Of a stretch of 64,000 nt of DNA, positions 52,977 to 60,716 are shown piece after piece. Each line of letters opens with the position of its first letter. The first letter of the stretch is position 1. Position numbers and translations under genes: made by a program. The notes beneath the pieces were generated by a model. That model searched no databases and was not told the DNA's origin. It was given only the letters and a program-made list of their open reading frames with translations. This stretch comes from Clostridium_AT radicumherbarum (GTDB lineage: Bacteria; Bacillota; Clostridia; Clostridiales; Clostridiaceae), in assembly GCF_045310525.1 (NCBI RefSeq), contig NZ_JBJHZY010000005.1, forward strand, positions 119,700-183,699. The letters run 5' to 3'.

Positions 52977-53822
52977 TTAATCAATATTGAAAGAATATTT
53001 ATAGACATCTGTCTTGGGTATGTTTCTATCCTTAGCTACCTTTTTAATGGCTTCTTTCTTATTTAATCCCTCATTAACGTATTTTTTAATGTGGTCTTCT
53101 ATTGAAAGCATTTCCCATTTTGCTTTTTCTTCCTCTAGAATTTCTACATCTGTCTTACCTGCAACAACAATTACGTATTCGCCTCTGGGGGAATTCAATT
53201 TATAATACTCTACAGCTTCATTTATGCTAAACCTTAATATCTGTTCATGAAGCTTTGTAAGTTCTCTGCAAATAGCTACTTTTCTTTCTCCAAAATACTC
53301 AGCCAAAAACTGAAGAGTATCTAGAATCCTATGAGGGGCTTCGTAAAATATTAAGGTCTCTTTCCTATCTCTTAAGTCTTCAATAACTAGCTTTTTATCT
53401 TTTTTTTCTCTCGGAAGAAATCCTCTAAACAAAAATTTAGTTGTATCTAAACCTGAGTATACCAGCGCTGTTGTAATAGCTGTTGCACCTGGAAGGACTT
53501 CAAACTCTATATTCTTTTCTATGCATTTAGAAACTATTATACTGCCCGGATCAGAAATTCCAGGAGTACCTGCATCCGTTACTATGGCTATTGACGCTCC
53601 TGCTAATAATTTATCTATAATGTTGCTGCTTTTTTCTTGTTCATTATGCTGATGATAGCTTATCAAGGTTTTTTTTATTTCAAAGTGATTTAATAATTTT
53701 AAACTTTGTCTGGTATCCTCGGCTGCTATTATATCCACTGTTTTCAAAACTTCTAAGGCTCTAAGAGTTATATCCCCAAGATTACCTATAGGTGTTGGTA
53801 CTAAGTATAACTTTCCGCTCAT
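52977..53822 (-). CDS. rsmI: 16S rRNA (cytidine1402-2'-O)-methyltransferase
   Basis: 281 residues. Tetrapyrrole-methylase fold: GKLYLVPTPIGNLGDITLRAL, AEDTRQSLKLL, TDAGTPGISDPG, EVLPGATAITTALVYSGLD, ICRELTKLHEQ. Acts on the 30S decoding centre residue C1402. Start at ATG after AAAGGAGAAATT; a GTG five codons earlier lies inside that site. Downstream of the TrmN6-like gene on the same strand, separated by the two-hairpin repeat, as in the Bacillus yabB-yabC order. Confidence 0.95.
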   Translation of the reverse strand: MSGKLYLVPTPIGNLGDITLRALEVLKTVDIIAAEDTRQSLKLLNHFEIKKTLISYHQHNEQEKSSNIIDKLLAGASIAIVTDAGTPGISDPGSIIVSKCIEKNIEFEVLPGATAITTALVYSGLDTTKFLFRGFLPREKKDKKLVIEDLRDRKETLIFYEAPHRILDTLQFLAEYFGERKVAICRELTKLHEQILRFSINEAVEYYKLNSPRGEYVIVVAGKTDVEILEEEKAKWEMLSIEDHIKKYVNEGLNKKEAIKKVAKDRNIPKTDVYKYSFNID

Positions 53823-53843
53823 AATTTCTCCTTTCACTGGTCA

Positions 53844-53983
53844 CACTGGGTAGTCTAGCTTACGACTGCTCATCGGTAGACTACCCGCTAAAGTCCATTT
53901 AGGACTTTGGCTACGCCCACTGGGTAGTTTAAGACCACTCGCTCTCGCTCGTAAACTACCCGTTAAAGTCCATTTAGGACTTT
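53844..53983. repeat. Tandem pair of two-hairpin intergenic repeats
   Basis: Two units 74 bases apart. Each has a large hairpin with GGGTAGTCTA / TAGACTACCC in the first and GGGTAGTTTA / TAAACTACCC in the second, a compensatory base-pair change, then AAAGTCCATTTAGGACTTT, identical in both. The final hairpin overlaps the stop codon of the adjacent methyltransferase gene. Related copy at 63.8 kb. GC content is visibly higher than its surroundings. Confidence 0.75.
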
Positions 53984-54725
53984 AACCTCTAATTCTACCA
54001 TAAATTTTCTCTATTTCCTCTGAATATCCGCCTTCATCCTTATATATATATAGCGGTTTCTCCCACTTAAGAAATGCTCCTCCGTCTCTTTGTCCCTCAA
54101 TAAGCACAATGTTAGGTGCTTTCTTTGTATTTGGATGTACCATTCTTATTGTTTTAGGCTCTATCTTATACTTTCTCATTGTGCAAAGAATATCTGCAAG
54201 TCTTTCTGGTCTGTGAACCATATACATTCTGCCATTATCCTTAAGCAGCATTCTGCAGGCAATTATTACATCTTCAAGTGTACAGCATATCTCATGTCTC
54301 GCAATTGCATTTTTATCATTTGAATTAATAATACCTGAATTCATTAGCTTATAAGGTGGGTTTACTGTCACTACATCCGCTCTTGAAAGTTCTTTTAATA
54401 GTTTTGTATCCTTTAAGTCACCATTAATAAATTCTATTTTATCCGAAAGCTTATTATATTTAGTTGATCTAATAGCCATTTCAGCCATTTCCTCTTGTAT
54501 TTCTATACCTGTAATATGAGATGCCTCTGTTTTCCCAGCAAGAATAAAGGGGATTATTCCTGTACCACTACATAGGTCTATAACCTTCATGTCTCTTTTT
54601 ACTACGGCAAAGTTAGCTAATAAAACTGCATCTACTCCAAACCTAAATGACTCCTTCTTTTGTATGACATAAATATCCCCCAGTTGAAGATCGTCTAAAG
54701 TTTCGTCATCTTTTAAATATTCCAT
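53982..54725 (-). CDS. tRNA1(Val)-adenine-N6-methyltransferase-like protein (YabB/TrmN6 family)
   Basis: 247 residues. Class I methyltransferase with SAM motif DLCSGTGIIPFILA (about 45-58), GIEIQEEM, and the N6-adenine/N-methylation catalytic NPPY (about 120) in DVVTVNPPYKL. C-terminal HPNTKKAPNIVLIEG is family-typical. In E. coli YfiC methylates A37 of tRNA1(Val); Bacillus YabB lies in the same gene order next to rsmI. Exact tRNA target unproven. Stop overlaps the repeat hairpin downstream. Confidence 0.9.
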   Translation of the reverse strand: MEYLKDDETLDDLQLGDIYVIQKKESFRFGVDAVLLANFAVVKRDMKVIDLCSGTGIIPFILAGKTEASHITGIEIQEEMAEMAIRSTKYNKLSDKIEFINGDLKDTKLLKELSRADVVTVNPPYKLMNSGIINSNDKNAIARHEICCTLEDVIIACRMLLKDNGRMYMVHRPERLADILCTMRKYKIEPKTIRMVHPNTKKAPNIVLIEGQRDGGAFLKWEKPLYIYKDEGGYSEEIEKIYGRIRG

Positions 54726-54872
54726 GAAATCACTCTTTCTATTTGTTCTTAAATATTATATATTTCAAAGGTGTTCTAGCACCAGGTATATTGCTACTAG
54801 TATTATATTATTATATATTTTGATTTCTATATTAACAAGTAATTATAAAAAGTTATTTACCTTTAATTAAAA

Positions 54873-54903
54873 AAGCATCTAAAATGCTTTATTTTAGATG
54901 CTT
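54873..54903 (-). terminator. Terminator of motA-motB
   Basis: Stem AAGCATCTAAAAT / ATTTTAGATGCTT with a 5-base loop and a T-run on the minus strand; the 5' arm starts within the motB stop region. Confidence 0.85.
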
Positions 54904-55657
54904 AATTATTCTTTTCCACTTCATTAAATTTAGTGTTCATTATAAGAATATCCACTCTTCTATTACTTGCTCTTCCTTCTTCTGTATTATTACTTGCCTT
55001 TGGTCTATATTCCCCATAACCAGTTGCTGAAATCCTTTCTGGGCTTATACCAGATTGATTAATTAATAATTGGGACACATTAGCTGCTCTAATAACAGAT
55101 AAATCCCAATTGGATTTATATTCATAGGTGCTTATAGGAATATTATCCGTATGCCCTTCCACCCTTATAAAACTGCTGTTTATTATTGGTTGATTTAATA
55201 TCTTACCTATTTCTACAAGCTTTTTAGCTTGTTCACTTTTTATTTCAGATTTACCACTGTCAAAAAACAAGCTATCCTTAAAACTTAAAACAAGACCTCT
55301 CTCTTCTATAGTAGTTGTTACACTATCGCTAAGCCCGCTGCTGCTAAGATATTTATCAACAAGGCTTTTGACTTGTTCAAGCTTTGCCTGCTCATCAGTA
55401 TTTACTAAATTTGTATCAACAGGAGCACTGTTAGTATCTATTGCTGTACCTTGATCTTTCCCAATAAGAGTTGCTCCACCACCGCCCATTGCTTTATTAA
55501 AACCGGCAGCTATCTGCTGATACTTTTTATTGTCTAGATTACTCATAGAATATAATATTACAAAAAATATCATCAATAAGGTTATGAAGTCTGCATAAGA
55601 TAATAGCCAACGTTCAGAGTTATCATGGCCTTCTTCGTGCTTCTTCCGTCTCCTCAT
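54902..55657 (-). CDS. motB: Flagellar stator protein MotB
   Basis: 251 residues. Single N-terminal span with the proton-channel Asp in WLLSYADFITLLMIFFV (about 22), a plug helix, linker with KGQGTAID-like low complexity, and a C-terminal OmpA-like peptidoglycan-binding domain (about 125-245; VEGHTDNIPISTYEYKSNWDLSVIRA). With MotA it forms the stator that couples ion flow to flagellar rotation. Overlaps motA by four bases (ATGA); GGTGGAGG ribosome site. Conserved Asp suggests H+ coupling. Confidence 0.95.
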   Translation of the reverse strand: MRRRKKHEEGHDNSERWLLSYADFITLLMIFFVILYSMSNLDNKKYQQIAAGFNKAMGGGGATLIGKDQGTAIDTNSAPVDTNLVNTDEQAKLEQVKSLVDKYLSSSGLSDSVTTTIEERGLVLSFKDSLFFDSGKSEIKSEQAKKLVEIGKILNQPIINSSFIRVEGHTDNIPISTYEYKSNWDLSVIRAANVSQLLINQSGISPERISATGYGEYRPKASNNTEEGRASNRRVDILIMNTKFNEVEKNN

Positions 55658-56448
55658 GCCTCCACCTTCTTGTCCAGCGCCTCATACGTAACAAGCTCTT
55701 GTTTATTTAAAAAGCCTTTAAGTTTTTCAGCTAAGGTGTTTGGATTAACACCTTCTTGAATTAGAAGAACAGCTTCAATTATAAGATTTTTTTCAGCCTG
55801 TTCAAGTTTATCTATATTTTTAAGCCTAGCACCAATTGGTAAGAATATTAAATTGGCACTTGAAAGACCATATAGTGTTGCTAAGAAGGCTGAGGATACA
55901 CTTTCACCTAGCTTATCAGGTGAACTAGAGGCAAGTCCACCGAGAACATGTACAAGTCCTAATACGGTTCCAACTATACCCATTGTAGGAGCAGTTCCTC
56001 CAGCGGCTTCAAAAACAGCATAGCCTGCTTTATGCCTCTCTGCTGTCATATCTGCCTCAAGCTCTAGAATTTCTCTTACTGATTGTGGTTCTACACCATC
56101 TACTATCATTTGAAGTCCTTTTTTAATAAATGGATCCATTTTATCATCAGCGGTTATTTCACCTTCAATACTCAATAGACCATTTTTTCTTGTTTTAAAA
56201 GCCAATTCCTTAAAATAAATTATTAAGGCAGGCAGATCCTTAGTGTTATTTGAAAATGCTACCTTTAATATTTTACCTAATTTTTTTAATTGACTAATAG
56301 GAAAGGCAAGCATTGTTGCTCCAGTTGTTCCTCCAAAAACTATCAATGCTGCAGTCCATTGAAAAAGTGCAGATATAACTCCTCCTTCACCAATAAATGC
56401 TATTATTAAAGAAGCAAAACCTACTAATATCGCAATATACCCTGTCAA
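55654..56448 (-). CDS. motA: Flagellar stator protein MotA
   Basis: 264 residues, four spans; the C-terminal pair contains the conserved PTMGIVGTVLGLVHVL. The large cytoplasmic loop holds charged residues that contact FliG. Start set at TTG (encoded TGYIAILVGF) preceded by AAGGAGG eight bases upstream; an upstream ATG 11 codons earlier has no ribosome site. Only motAB is here, no other flagellar gene. It is inserted, with ferredoxin and an HMA-like gene, into the block between ricT and the TrmN6-like gene where Bacillus has yabA. Confidence 0.94.
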   Translation of the reverse strand: MTGYIAILVGFASLIIAFIGEGGVISALFQWTAALIVFGGTTGATMLAFPISQLKKLGKILKVAFSNNTKDLPALIIYFKELAFKTRKNGLLSIEGEITADDKMDPFIKKGLQMIVDGVEPQSVREILELEADMTAERHKAGYAVFEAAGGTAPTMGIVGTVLGLVHVLGGLASSSPDKLGESVSSAFLATLYGLSSANLIFLPIGARLKNIDKLEQAEKNLIIEAVLLIQEGVNPNTLAEKLKGFLNKQELVTYEALDKKVEA

Positions 56449-56659
56449 TTTTCCATCCTCCTTACATCCCTCTTGCCACAAAAATTGCCGAATAAAGCAA
56501 AATTATGCCTTCATAATTTAATATTCGTTTATTATTAGACATTCTTTAGTTTTATGTAATTTATAGTCAATATTTATATCTTCATAAACCTTCTTTACTA
56601 GTTTCATTATTAAAATACATAAATTATATATATTCATTCTAATTAAATTTTTACAAAAC

Positions 56660-56691
56660 AAAAAGATCGCAAATTGAATGCGATCTTTTTT
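56660..56691. terminator. Bidirectional terminator after ferredoxin
   Basis: AAAAAGATCGC / GCGATCTTTTT with a 9-base loop, eight bases after the ferredoxin stop on the minus strand. Confidence 0.88.
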
Positions 56692-56698
56692 AATAAAA

Positions 56699-56869
56699 TT
56701 ATTCTTGAACTGGTGCTCCAACAGGGCAAACATTAGCGCAATTTCCACAGTCAATGCAGCTATCAGCATCTATTACAAATATGCTGTCCCCTTCACTTAT
56801 ACAGCTAACTGGACATTCTGCAGCGCAAGCACCACAGCTTATGCATGAATCATTAATTACATGTGCCAT
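56699..56869 (-). CDS. 2[4Fe-4S] ferredoxin, clostridial type
   Basis: A 56-residue protein, the classical size. Two cluster motifs: CISCGACAAECP (about 9-20) and CIDCGNCANVCP (about 38-49), each CxxCxxCxxxCP. Low-potential electron carrier for hydrogenase, PFOR and other anaerobic enzymes. AGGAGG ribosome site nine bases before ATG. Monocistronic with a strong terminator, as usual for the main ferredoxin. Too short for the usual open-frame threshold but unambiguous. Confidence 0.96.
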   Translation of the reverse strand: MAHVINDSCISCGACAAECPVSCISEGDSIFVIDADSCIDCGNCANVCPVGAPVQE

Positions 56870-56947
56870 AATCTAACACCTCCTAAAATATTAGACATAG
56901 TTTGTCCATTTCTATTTTATCACTTTTATAAACATTTTCAAGGCTTT

Positions 56948-57151
56948 TTATAGAATGGTATAGCCTAAGTCTTCTAAGGATTGAACAAGTTTATCTTCAT
57001 TTATAAGATGAGAATCATAAACAACGTTTACCTCGGATTTTTCTTTATTAATTTGACAGGCTATAACTCCTTCATTATTGGATATAGCCTCTCTAATATT
57101 ATTAATATCCGATAAACTTCTCAGATTGGCAATCTTAATTGTAGATTTCAT
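56948..57151 (-). CDS. HMA-like (heavy-metal-associated fold) protein lacking the CxxC metal motif
   Basis: 67 residues matching a CopZ/ferredoxin-like fold (STIKIANLRSLSDINNIREAIS, VIACQINKEKSEVNVVYD, LEDLGYTIL). The loop that normally holds GMTCxxC is NLRSLSD, with no cysteines; the single Cys (about 32) is elsewhere. A metal chaperone role is thus unlikely; it may have a protein-binding function. ATG with AGGAGAG upstream, directly followed (upstream on the genome) by ricT with 16 bases between. Confidence 0.72.
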   Translation of the reverse strand: MKSTIKIANLRSLSDINNIREAISNNEGVIACQINKEKSEVNVVYDSHLINEDKLVQSLEDLGYTIL

Positions 57152-57167
57152 AAAGTTTGTTCTCTCC

Positions 57168-58079
57168 TTAGTTTTCCTTAAAAAGTTCTTTTATTTCTTT
57201 ATCATCAGCATCTACATCTTGAATTTCCAATTGAATTTCCTCTTCATCTATGGTTCCTTCGTAATTGCCTGATATTAAGGTAACCTGATCTAGATTATAT
57301 TCCTTTATGAGTTCTTCTCCATCTTTAGCCTTAAACTTTACTTTAATGATTTCTTTAATAACGCTATTAAAAACAACTTCTCCTCTTCCATCCACAGTTT
57401 CAACTATTGATCCAACCCTAGGAAGCTTTTTTCTTGTTTCTTCATAGGTATCTTGCTCGTAGTTTAAACAGCACATAAGTCTCCCACAAATGCCAGATAT
57501 TTTAGTTGGATTTAATGAAAGATTTTGTTCTTTTGCCATTTTAATAGAAACAGGTACAAAATCCCCTAAGAAGCTTGAACAGCATAATGGTCTTCCACAA
57601 GGTCCAAGCCCTCCCACCATTTTAGATTCATCTCTTACTCCAATTTGTCTTAACTCAATTCTCGTTCTAAATATAGTAGCTAGGTCTTTTACCAGTTCTC
57701 TAAAATCAACCCTTCCATCTGCTGTAAAGTAAAATATGACCTTGTTATTGTCAAAAGTATATTCTACGTCTATTAACTTCATTACAAGCTTATGCTCTGA
57801 AATCTTCTGCATGCATATTTCAAAAGCTTCTTTTTCCTTGATTTTGTTTTCATTATGGCTCTTTATATCATCTTCCGTAGCTTTTCTTATAACATTTTTA
57901 AGAGGAGATATTATATCTTCTTCCTTCACTAATTTTGGTCCAGTAACACATTCTCCAAATTCGATACCCCTGGCTGTTTCTACTATAACATTATCACTTT
58001 TTTGAACATCTATATCACCAGGATCAAAATAATATATCTTTCCTGCCTTTTTGAAACGAATACCAACTACCTTTATCAT
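57168..58079 (-). CDS. ricT: PSP1-domain protein RicT/YaaT
   Basis: 303 residues. PSP1 core with GPCGRPLCCSSFLGDFVPVS and ICGRLMCCLNYEQDTYEE, the Cys-rich blocks that in B. subtilis ligate a [4Fe-4S] cluster in the RicA-RicF-RicT Y-complex. The Y-complex directs RNase Y, affects Spo0A phosphorylation and biofilm. C-terminal acidic tail (about 275-303). Immediately downstream of holB on the same strand, as in Bacillus yaaT after holB. Confidence 0.93.
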   Translation of the reverse strand: MIKVVGIRFKKAGKIYYFDPGDIDVQKSDNVIVETARGIEFGECVTGPKLVKEEDIISPLKNVIRKATEDDIKSHNENKIKEKEAFEICMQKISEHKLVMKLIDVEYTFDNNKVIFYFTADGRVDFRELVKDLATIFRTRIELRQIGVRDESKMVGGLGPCGRPLCCSSFLGDFVPVSIKMAKEQNLSLNPTKISGICGRLMCCLNYEQDTYEETRKKLPRVGSIVETVDGRGEVVFNSVIKEIIKVKFKAKDGEELIKEYNLDQVTLISGNYEGTIDEEEIQLEIQDVDADDKEIKELFKEN

Positions 58080-58113
58080 AAAGCCCTCCTTGCGCGGACA
58101 AAACTAAATTATA

Positions 58114-59061
58114 CTATGTATCCAAAAACTTAAGCAGCATATTTGTATATGATAATGAAGGATTTACATTTCTGTCTAACTTTTGCCTAGTTTCATTTAC
58201 TATATATATAATATCATTTAATCTATTAAAAGAAAACATAGCTGTCATATCTTTTATTTTATCAATTTTATCTTGACTTATAATTAACTCACTGTTGCCC
58301 GTTTCCTTAAAAACCATAGCATCTCTTATATAGGCTAGAATCCATGTTAGTACTTCCTGTGAGTTATTTTTATACTTCAATAGCAGCTGTTCATATTTTA
58401 AAAATTCTGTTGTATCCTTATTATTAACATCTATTAATAAATTAATAGCTAAATTTCTAATTTCTTTAAATTCTTCATCTTCGATAAATCTATCTGCCCT
58501 GCCTGGTATTCCATCGCTAAACGCAATTATTCTTTTTACTTCTTCATCCTTCAGCATTGGATACCTGTTATTTAAGTAGTACTTCATTTCTGCAAAGTTT
58601 AGTCTCTCAAGTTTATGTATCTGACACCTGGATCTTATTGTTTCAAGAATAGCTTGAAGATTTTCGCATAATAAAATAATAAAAACTCCCTTAGGAGGTT
58701 CTTCAATAGTTTTTAAGAATGCATTTTGTGCGTCAACTGTCATCTTATCTGCCTCATAAATAATAATGACTTTTTTATCTCCTTCATAAGGCTTCTTATA
58801 GATTTCAACCATTATTTTCTCAGTTACATCTTTAATTCCCATGGACTGCTTATTGCTTGGAACTCTATATTCATTAAGATCTGCATATTCTCTATCGACT
58901 TCTTTTCCTAAAATACTAAGTCCTACGTTGCGAGCCAATATACTTTTACCAATTCCATCTTCACCTATAATAAGATGGGCATGAGAAAACATGCCCATCC
59001 TTATAGAAGTGACCATTTGCTTTTTTATACTCTCATGACCTATTATATGATTAAAGCTCAA
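58114..59061 (-). CDS. holB: DNA polymerase III delta' subunit
   Basis: 315 residues. AAA+ clamp-loader subunit: N-terminal HIIGHESIKKQM, P-loop GEDGIGKSILARN, SRC motif LETIRSRCQIHKL, and a helical C-terminal collar domain. With DnaX and HolA it loads the beta clamp. TTG start with AGGCGG upstream. Gene order darA-holB-ricT is conserved in Firmicutes; yaaR, often between, is missing here. Confidence 0.93.
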   Translation of the reverse strand: MSFNHIIGHESIKKQMVTSIRMGMFSHAHLIIGEDGIGKSILARNVGLSILGKEVDREYADLNEYRVPSNKQSMGIKDVTEKIMVEIYKKPYEGDKKVIIIYEADKMTVDAQNAFLKTIEEPPKGVFIILLCENLQAILETIRSRCQIHKLERLNFAEMKYYLNNRYPMLKDEEVKRIIAFSDGIPGRADRFIEDEEFKEIRNLAINLLIDVNNKDTTEFLKYEQLLLKYKNNSQEVLTWILAYIRDAMVFKETGNSELIISQDKIDKIKDMTAMFSFNRLNDIIYIVNETRQKLDRNVNPSLSYTNMLLKFLDT

Positions 59062-59100
59062 TTATACCGCCTACTTTAGTCTAATTTATATATTTATCTC

Positions 59101-59430
59101 TCACATTTTTATAAATTTATCTACATCAACTACAAAGACTGTTGCTCCACCCACTTCTACTTCTATTGGATAAGGTACATAAACCCCTGTTGAACCAGCT
59201 ACCGGTGAAGGTGAAGTAATAACTTGGTCTCTTGTTTTACATACATCTTCAATAACCTTCAAAACTTCATCAACCTTTTCAAGCTCAACACCAATCATTA
59301 AAGTAGTGTTTCCAGCTTTTAAAAAACCTCCAGTTGTGGCTAGTTTTGTAACTCTAAAACCTGTATCAGTTAAAATATCTATAAGTTCACCTGCATCATC
59401 ATCTTGGACAATAGCAATTATAAGTTTCAT
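59101..59430 (-). CDS. darA: Cyclic-di-AMP receptor DarA (PstA/YaaQ, DUF970)
   Basis: 109 residues, PII-like trimer. Matches the DUF970 family: MKLIIAIVQDDDAGELIDIL, TKLATTGGFLKAGNTTLMIGVE and the C-terminal GGATVFVVDVDKF. Binds c-di-AMP; downstream targets unknown. Start at ATG after AGGAGGGC, five codons inside a longer frame. Located between tmk and holB as in Bacillus yaaQ. Confidence 0.92.
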   Translation of the reverse strand: MKLIIAIVQDDDAGELIDILTDTGFRVTKLATTGGFLKAGNTTLMIGVELEKVDEVLKVIEDVCKTRDQVITSPSPVAGSTGVYVPYPIEVEVGGATVFVVDVDKFIKM

Positions 59431-59771
59431 AATAGCCCTCCTCATTTTATTACTTATTTTTTAAATTTGCATTTCTTAATATATATGTCAATAATTCATT
59501 ACTATGTTGCTTTTAAATAATTAAATTAAAGAACTTATTTAATTATATATAATTTACATCTTTTTCTATATGTTTGCAATAGAAAATATGTAAATATTTA
59601 TTTAAGTGTTAAGCAAAAATTAATCTGTTATCCTATATTTTCTACTAAAATTATTATTTTAAACCCTCATACAAATCACCAAAATAAACATAAAGAATAT
59701 ACTAAAATTAAGAGCTAAAGATAAAATATAAAATTTGTTTACCTATTATATGATAAAGGAGGAACTTCTTA
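59431..59771. other. Gene-free region between darA and the small membrane-protein gene
   Basis: AT-rich DNA of about 340 bases serving as divergent upstream region. No gene, RNA family or clear promoter recognised. Confidence 0.4.
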
Positions 59772-59996
59772 ATGAGCAGAAAACACAGAGAACGTGAAAA
59801 CAAAGGTATTTTTGGAGGAAAAAGACCCTCATTACCTACTTTAATTATCCTTATATTAATACTTCTGCAGTTTTCAAACAGAGACTTTGACGACCATAAA
59901 GACTTTGGAGGCATTGACAATGGAATATTGTTCATAATTGCTCTTTTCTATTTGAGCTGCTGCAATCCTTGTAAGGATGGTGGAAGACCATACTAA
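59772..59996 (+). CDS. Small hypothetical membrane protein
   Basis: 74 residues; basic N-terminus (MSRKHRERENKG), two hydrophobic segments (LPTLIILILILLQF, ILFIIALFYLSCC) separated by a hydrophilic DDHKDFGG loop, and a Cys-rich end. Strong AAGGAGG ribosome site ten bases before the ATG supports translation. Small proteins of this style occur in clostridial spore coats or membranes, but no function is known. Own terminator follows, convergent with tmk. Confidence 0.72.
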   Translation: MSRKHRERENKGIFGGKRPSLPTLIILILILLQFSNRDFDDHKDFGGIDNGILFIIALFYLSCCNPCKDGGRPY

Positions 59997-60020
59997 TTAA
60001 CCAAAGAACTCTTTACTTAT

Positions 60021-60052
60021 AAACATGGCCCTTAAATATAAGGGCCATGTTT
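60021..60052. terminator. Bidirectional terminator between the small gene and tmk
   Basis: AAACATGGCCCTT / AAGGGCCATGTTT with a 6-base loop; T-rich on the plus side, and adjacent to the tmk stop on the other. Confidence 0.85.
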
Positions 60053-60053
60053 A

Positions 60054-60695
60054 TTATTTGGAATTTAGCTTTAATATATCATTTATATATAATTTTATAT
60101 CCTCAAATACCCTTTCAATAGTCTGATTTGCATCAACTTGCTTAATCCTATCTGGGTATCTTTCAATAAGGATATGGTACCCTTCTCTAACCTTTTCATG
60201 AAAGGTATTTCTTTCTAAATCCAATCTATTTATTTCTCTTTCTGCATCTTTATTAATTCTGTTTAGCCCAATACTTGGTTCAATATCTAAATAGATTGTT
60301 AGATTAGGCATATGCCCTTCTATAGAAAACTCATTTATTTTTAGCACTTCCTCTATACCTAAACCTCTTGCAAAACCTTGATAAGCTAATGATGAATCAA
60401 TAAATCTATCACATATTACGATTTTATCCTCTTTAAGAGCAGGTATAACTCTTTCAATAAGGTGCTGTCTTCTAGATGCTGCGTATAGCAGTGCCTCAGT
60501 CCTGGCATCCATAGCCGTATTATTCCTGTCTAATATTATTTTTCTGATTTGTTCAGAAATATCAATCCCACCAGGCTCTCTAGTTAGTATGTACTTAAAC
60601 TTTTCTCCTTTTAGATACTCCTCAATAAGTTTAAGTTGTGTTGTTTTTCCAGTTCCTTCTCCACCTTCAATTGTTATAAAAATTCCTTTATTCAT
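60054..60695 (-). CDS. tmk: Thymidylate kinase
   Basis: 213 residues. P-loop GGEGTGKTTQLK (about 11-22), DR(F)IDSSLAYQG motif with catalytic Arg/Asp, and lid-region basic residues (LNRINKDAEREINRLDLE). Converts dTMP to dTDP. Downstream of the decarboxylase gene, within the conserved csfB-tmk-darA-holB order. Confidence 0.95.
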   Translation of the reverse strand: MNKGIFITIEGGEGTGKTTQLKLIEEYLKGEKFKYILTREPGGIDISEQIRKIILDRNNTAMDARTEALLYAASRRQHLIERVIPALKEDKIVICDRFIDSSLAYQGFARGLGIEEVLKINEFSIEGHMPNLTIYLDIEPSIGLNRINKDAEREINRLDLERNTFHEKVREGYHILIERYPDRIKQVDANQTIERVFEDIKLYINDILKLNSK

Positions 60696-60716
60696 TTCTT
60701 AAACTCTCCTATTTTA

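Noticed and set aside
53844..53983. tRNA or tRNA-like gene
   Set aside because: No cloverleaf, anticodon or CCA-compatible acceptor; it is a pair of hairpins.
56518..56769. 83-codon open frame overlapping the ferredoxin end
   Set aside because: The ferredoxin frame with AGGAGG and both cluster motifs occupies the region; the other frame runs through the terminator hairpin.
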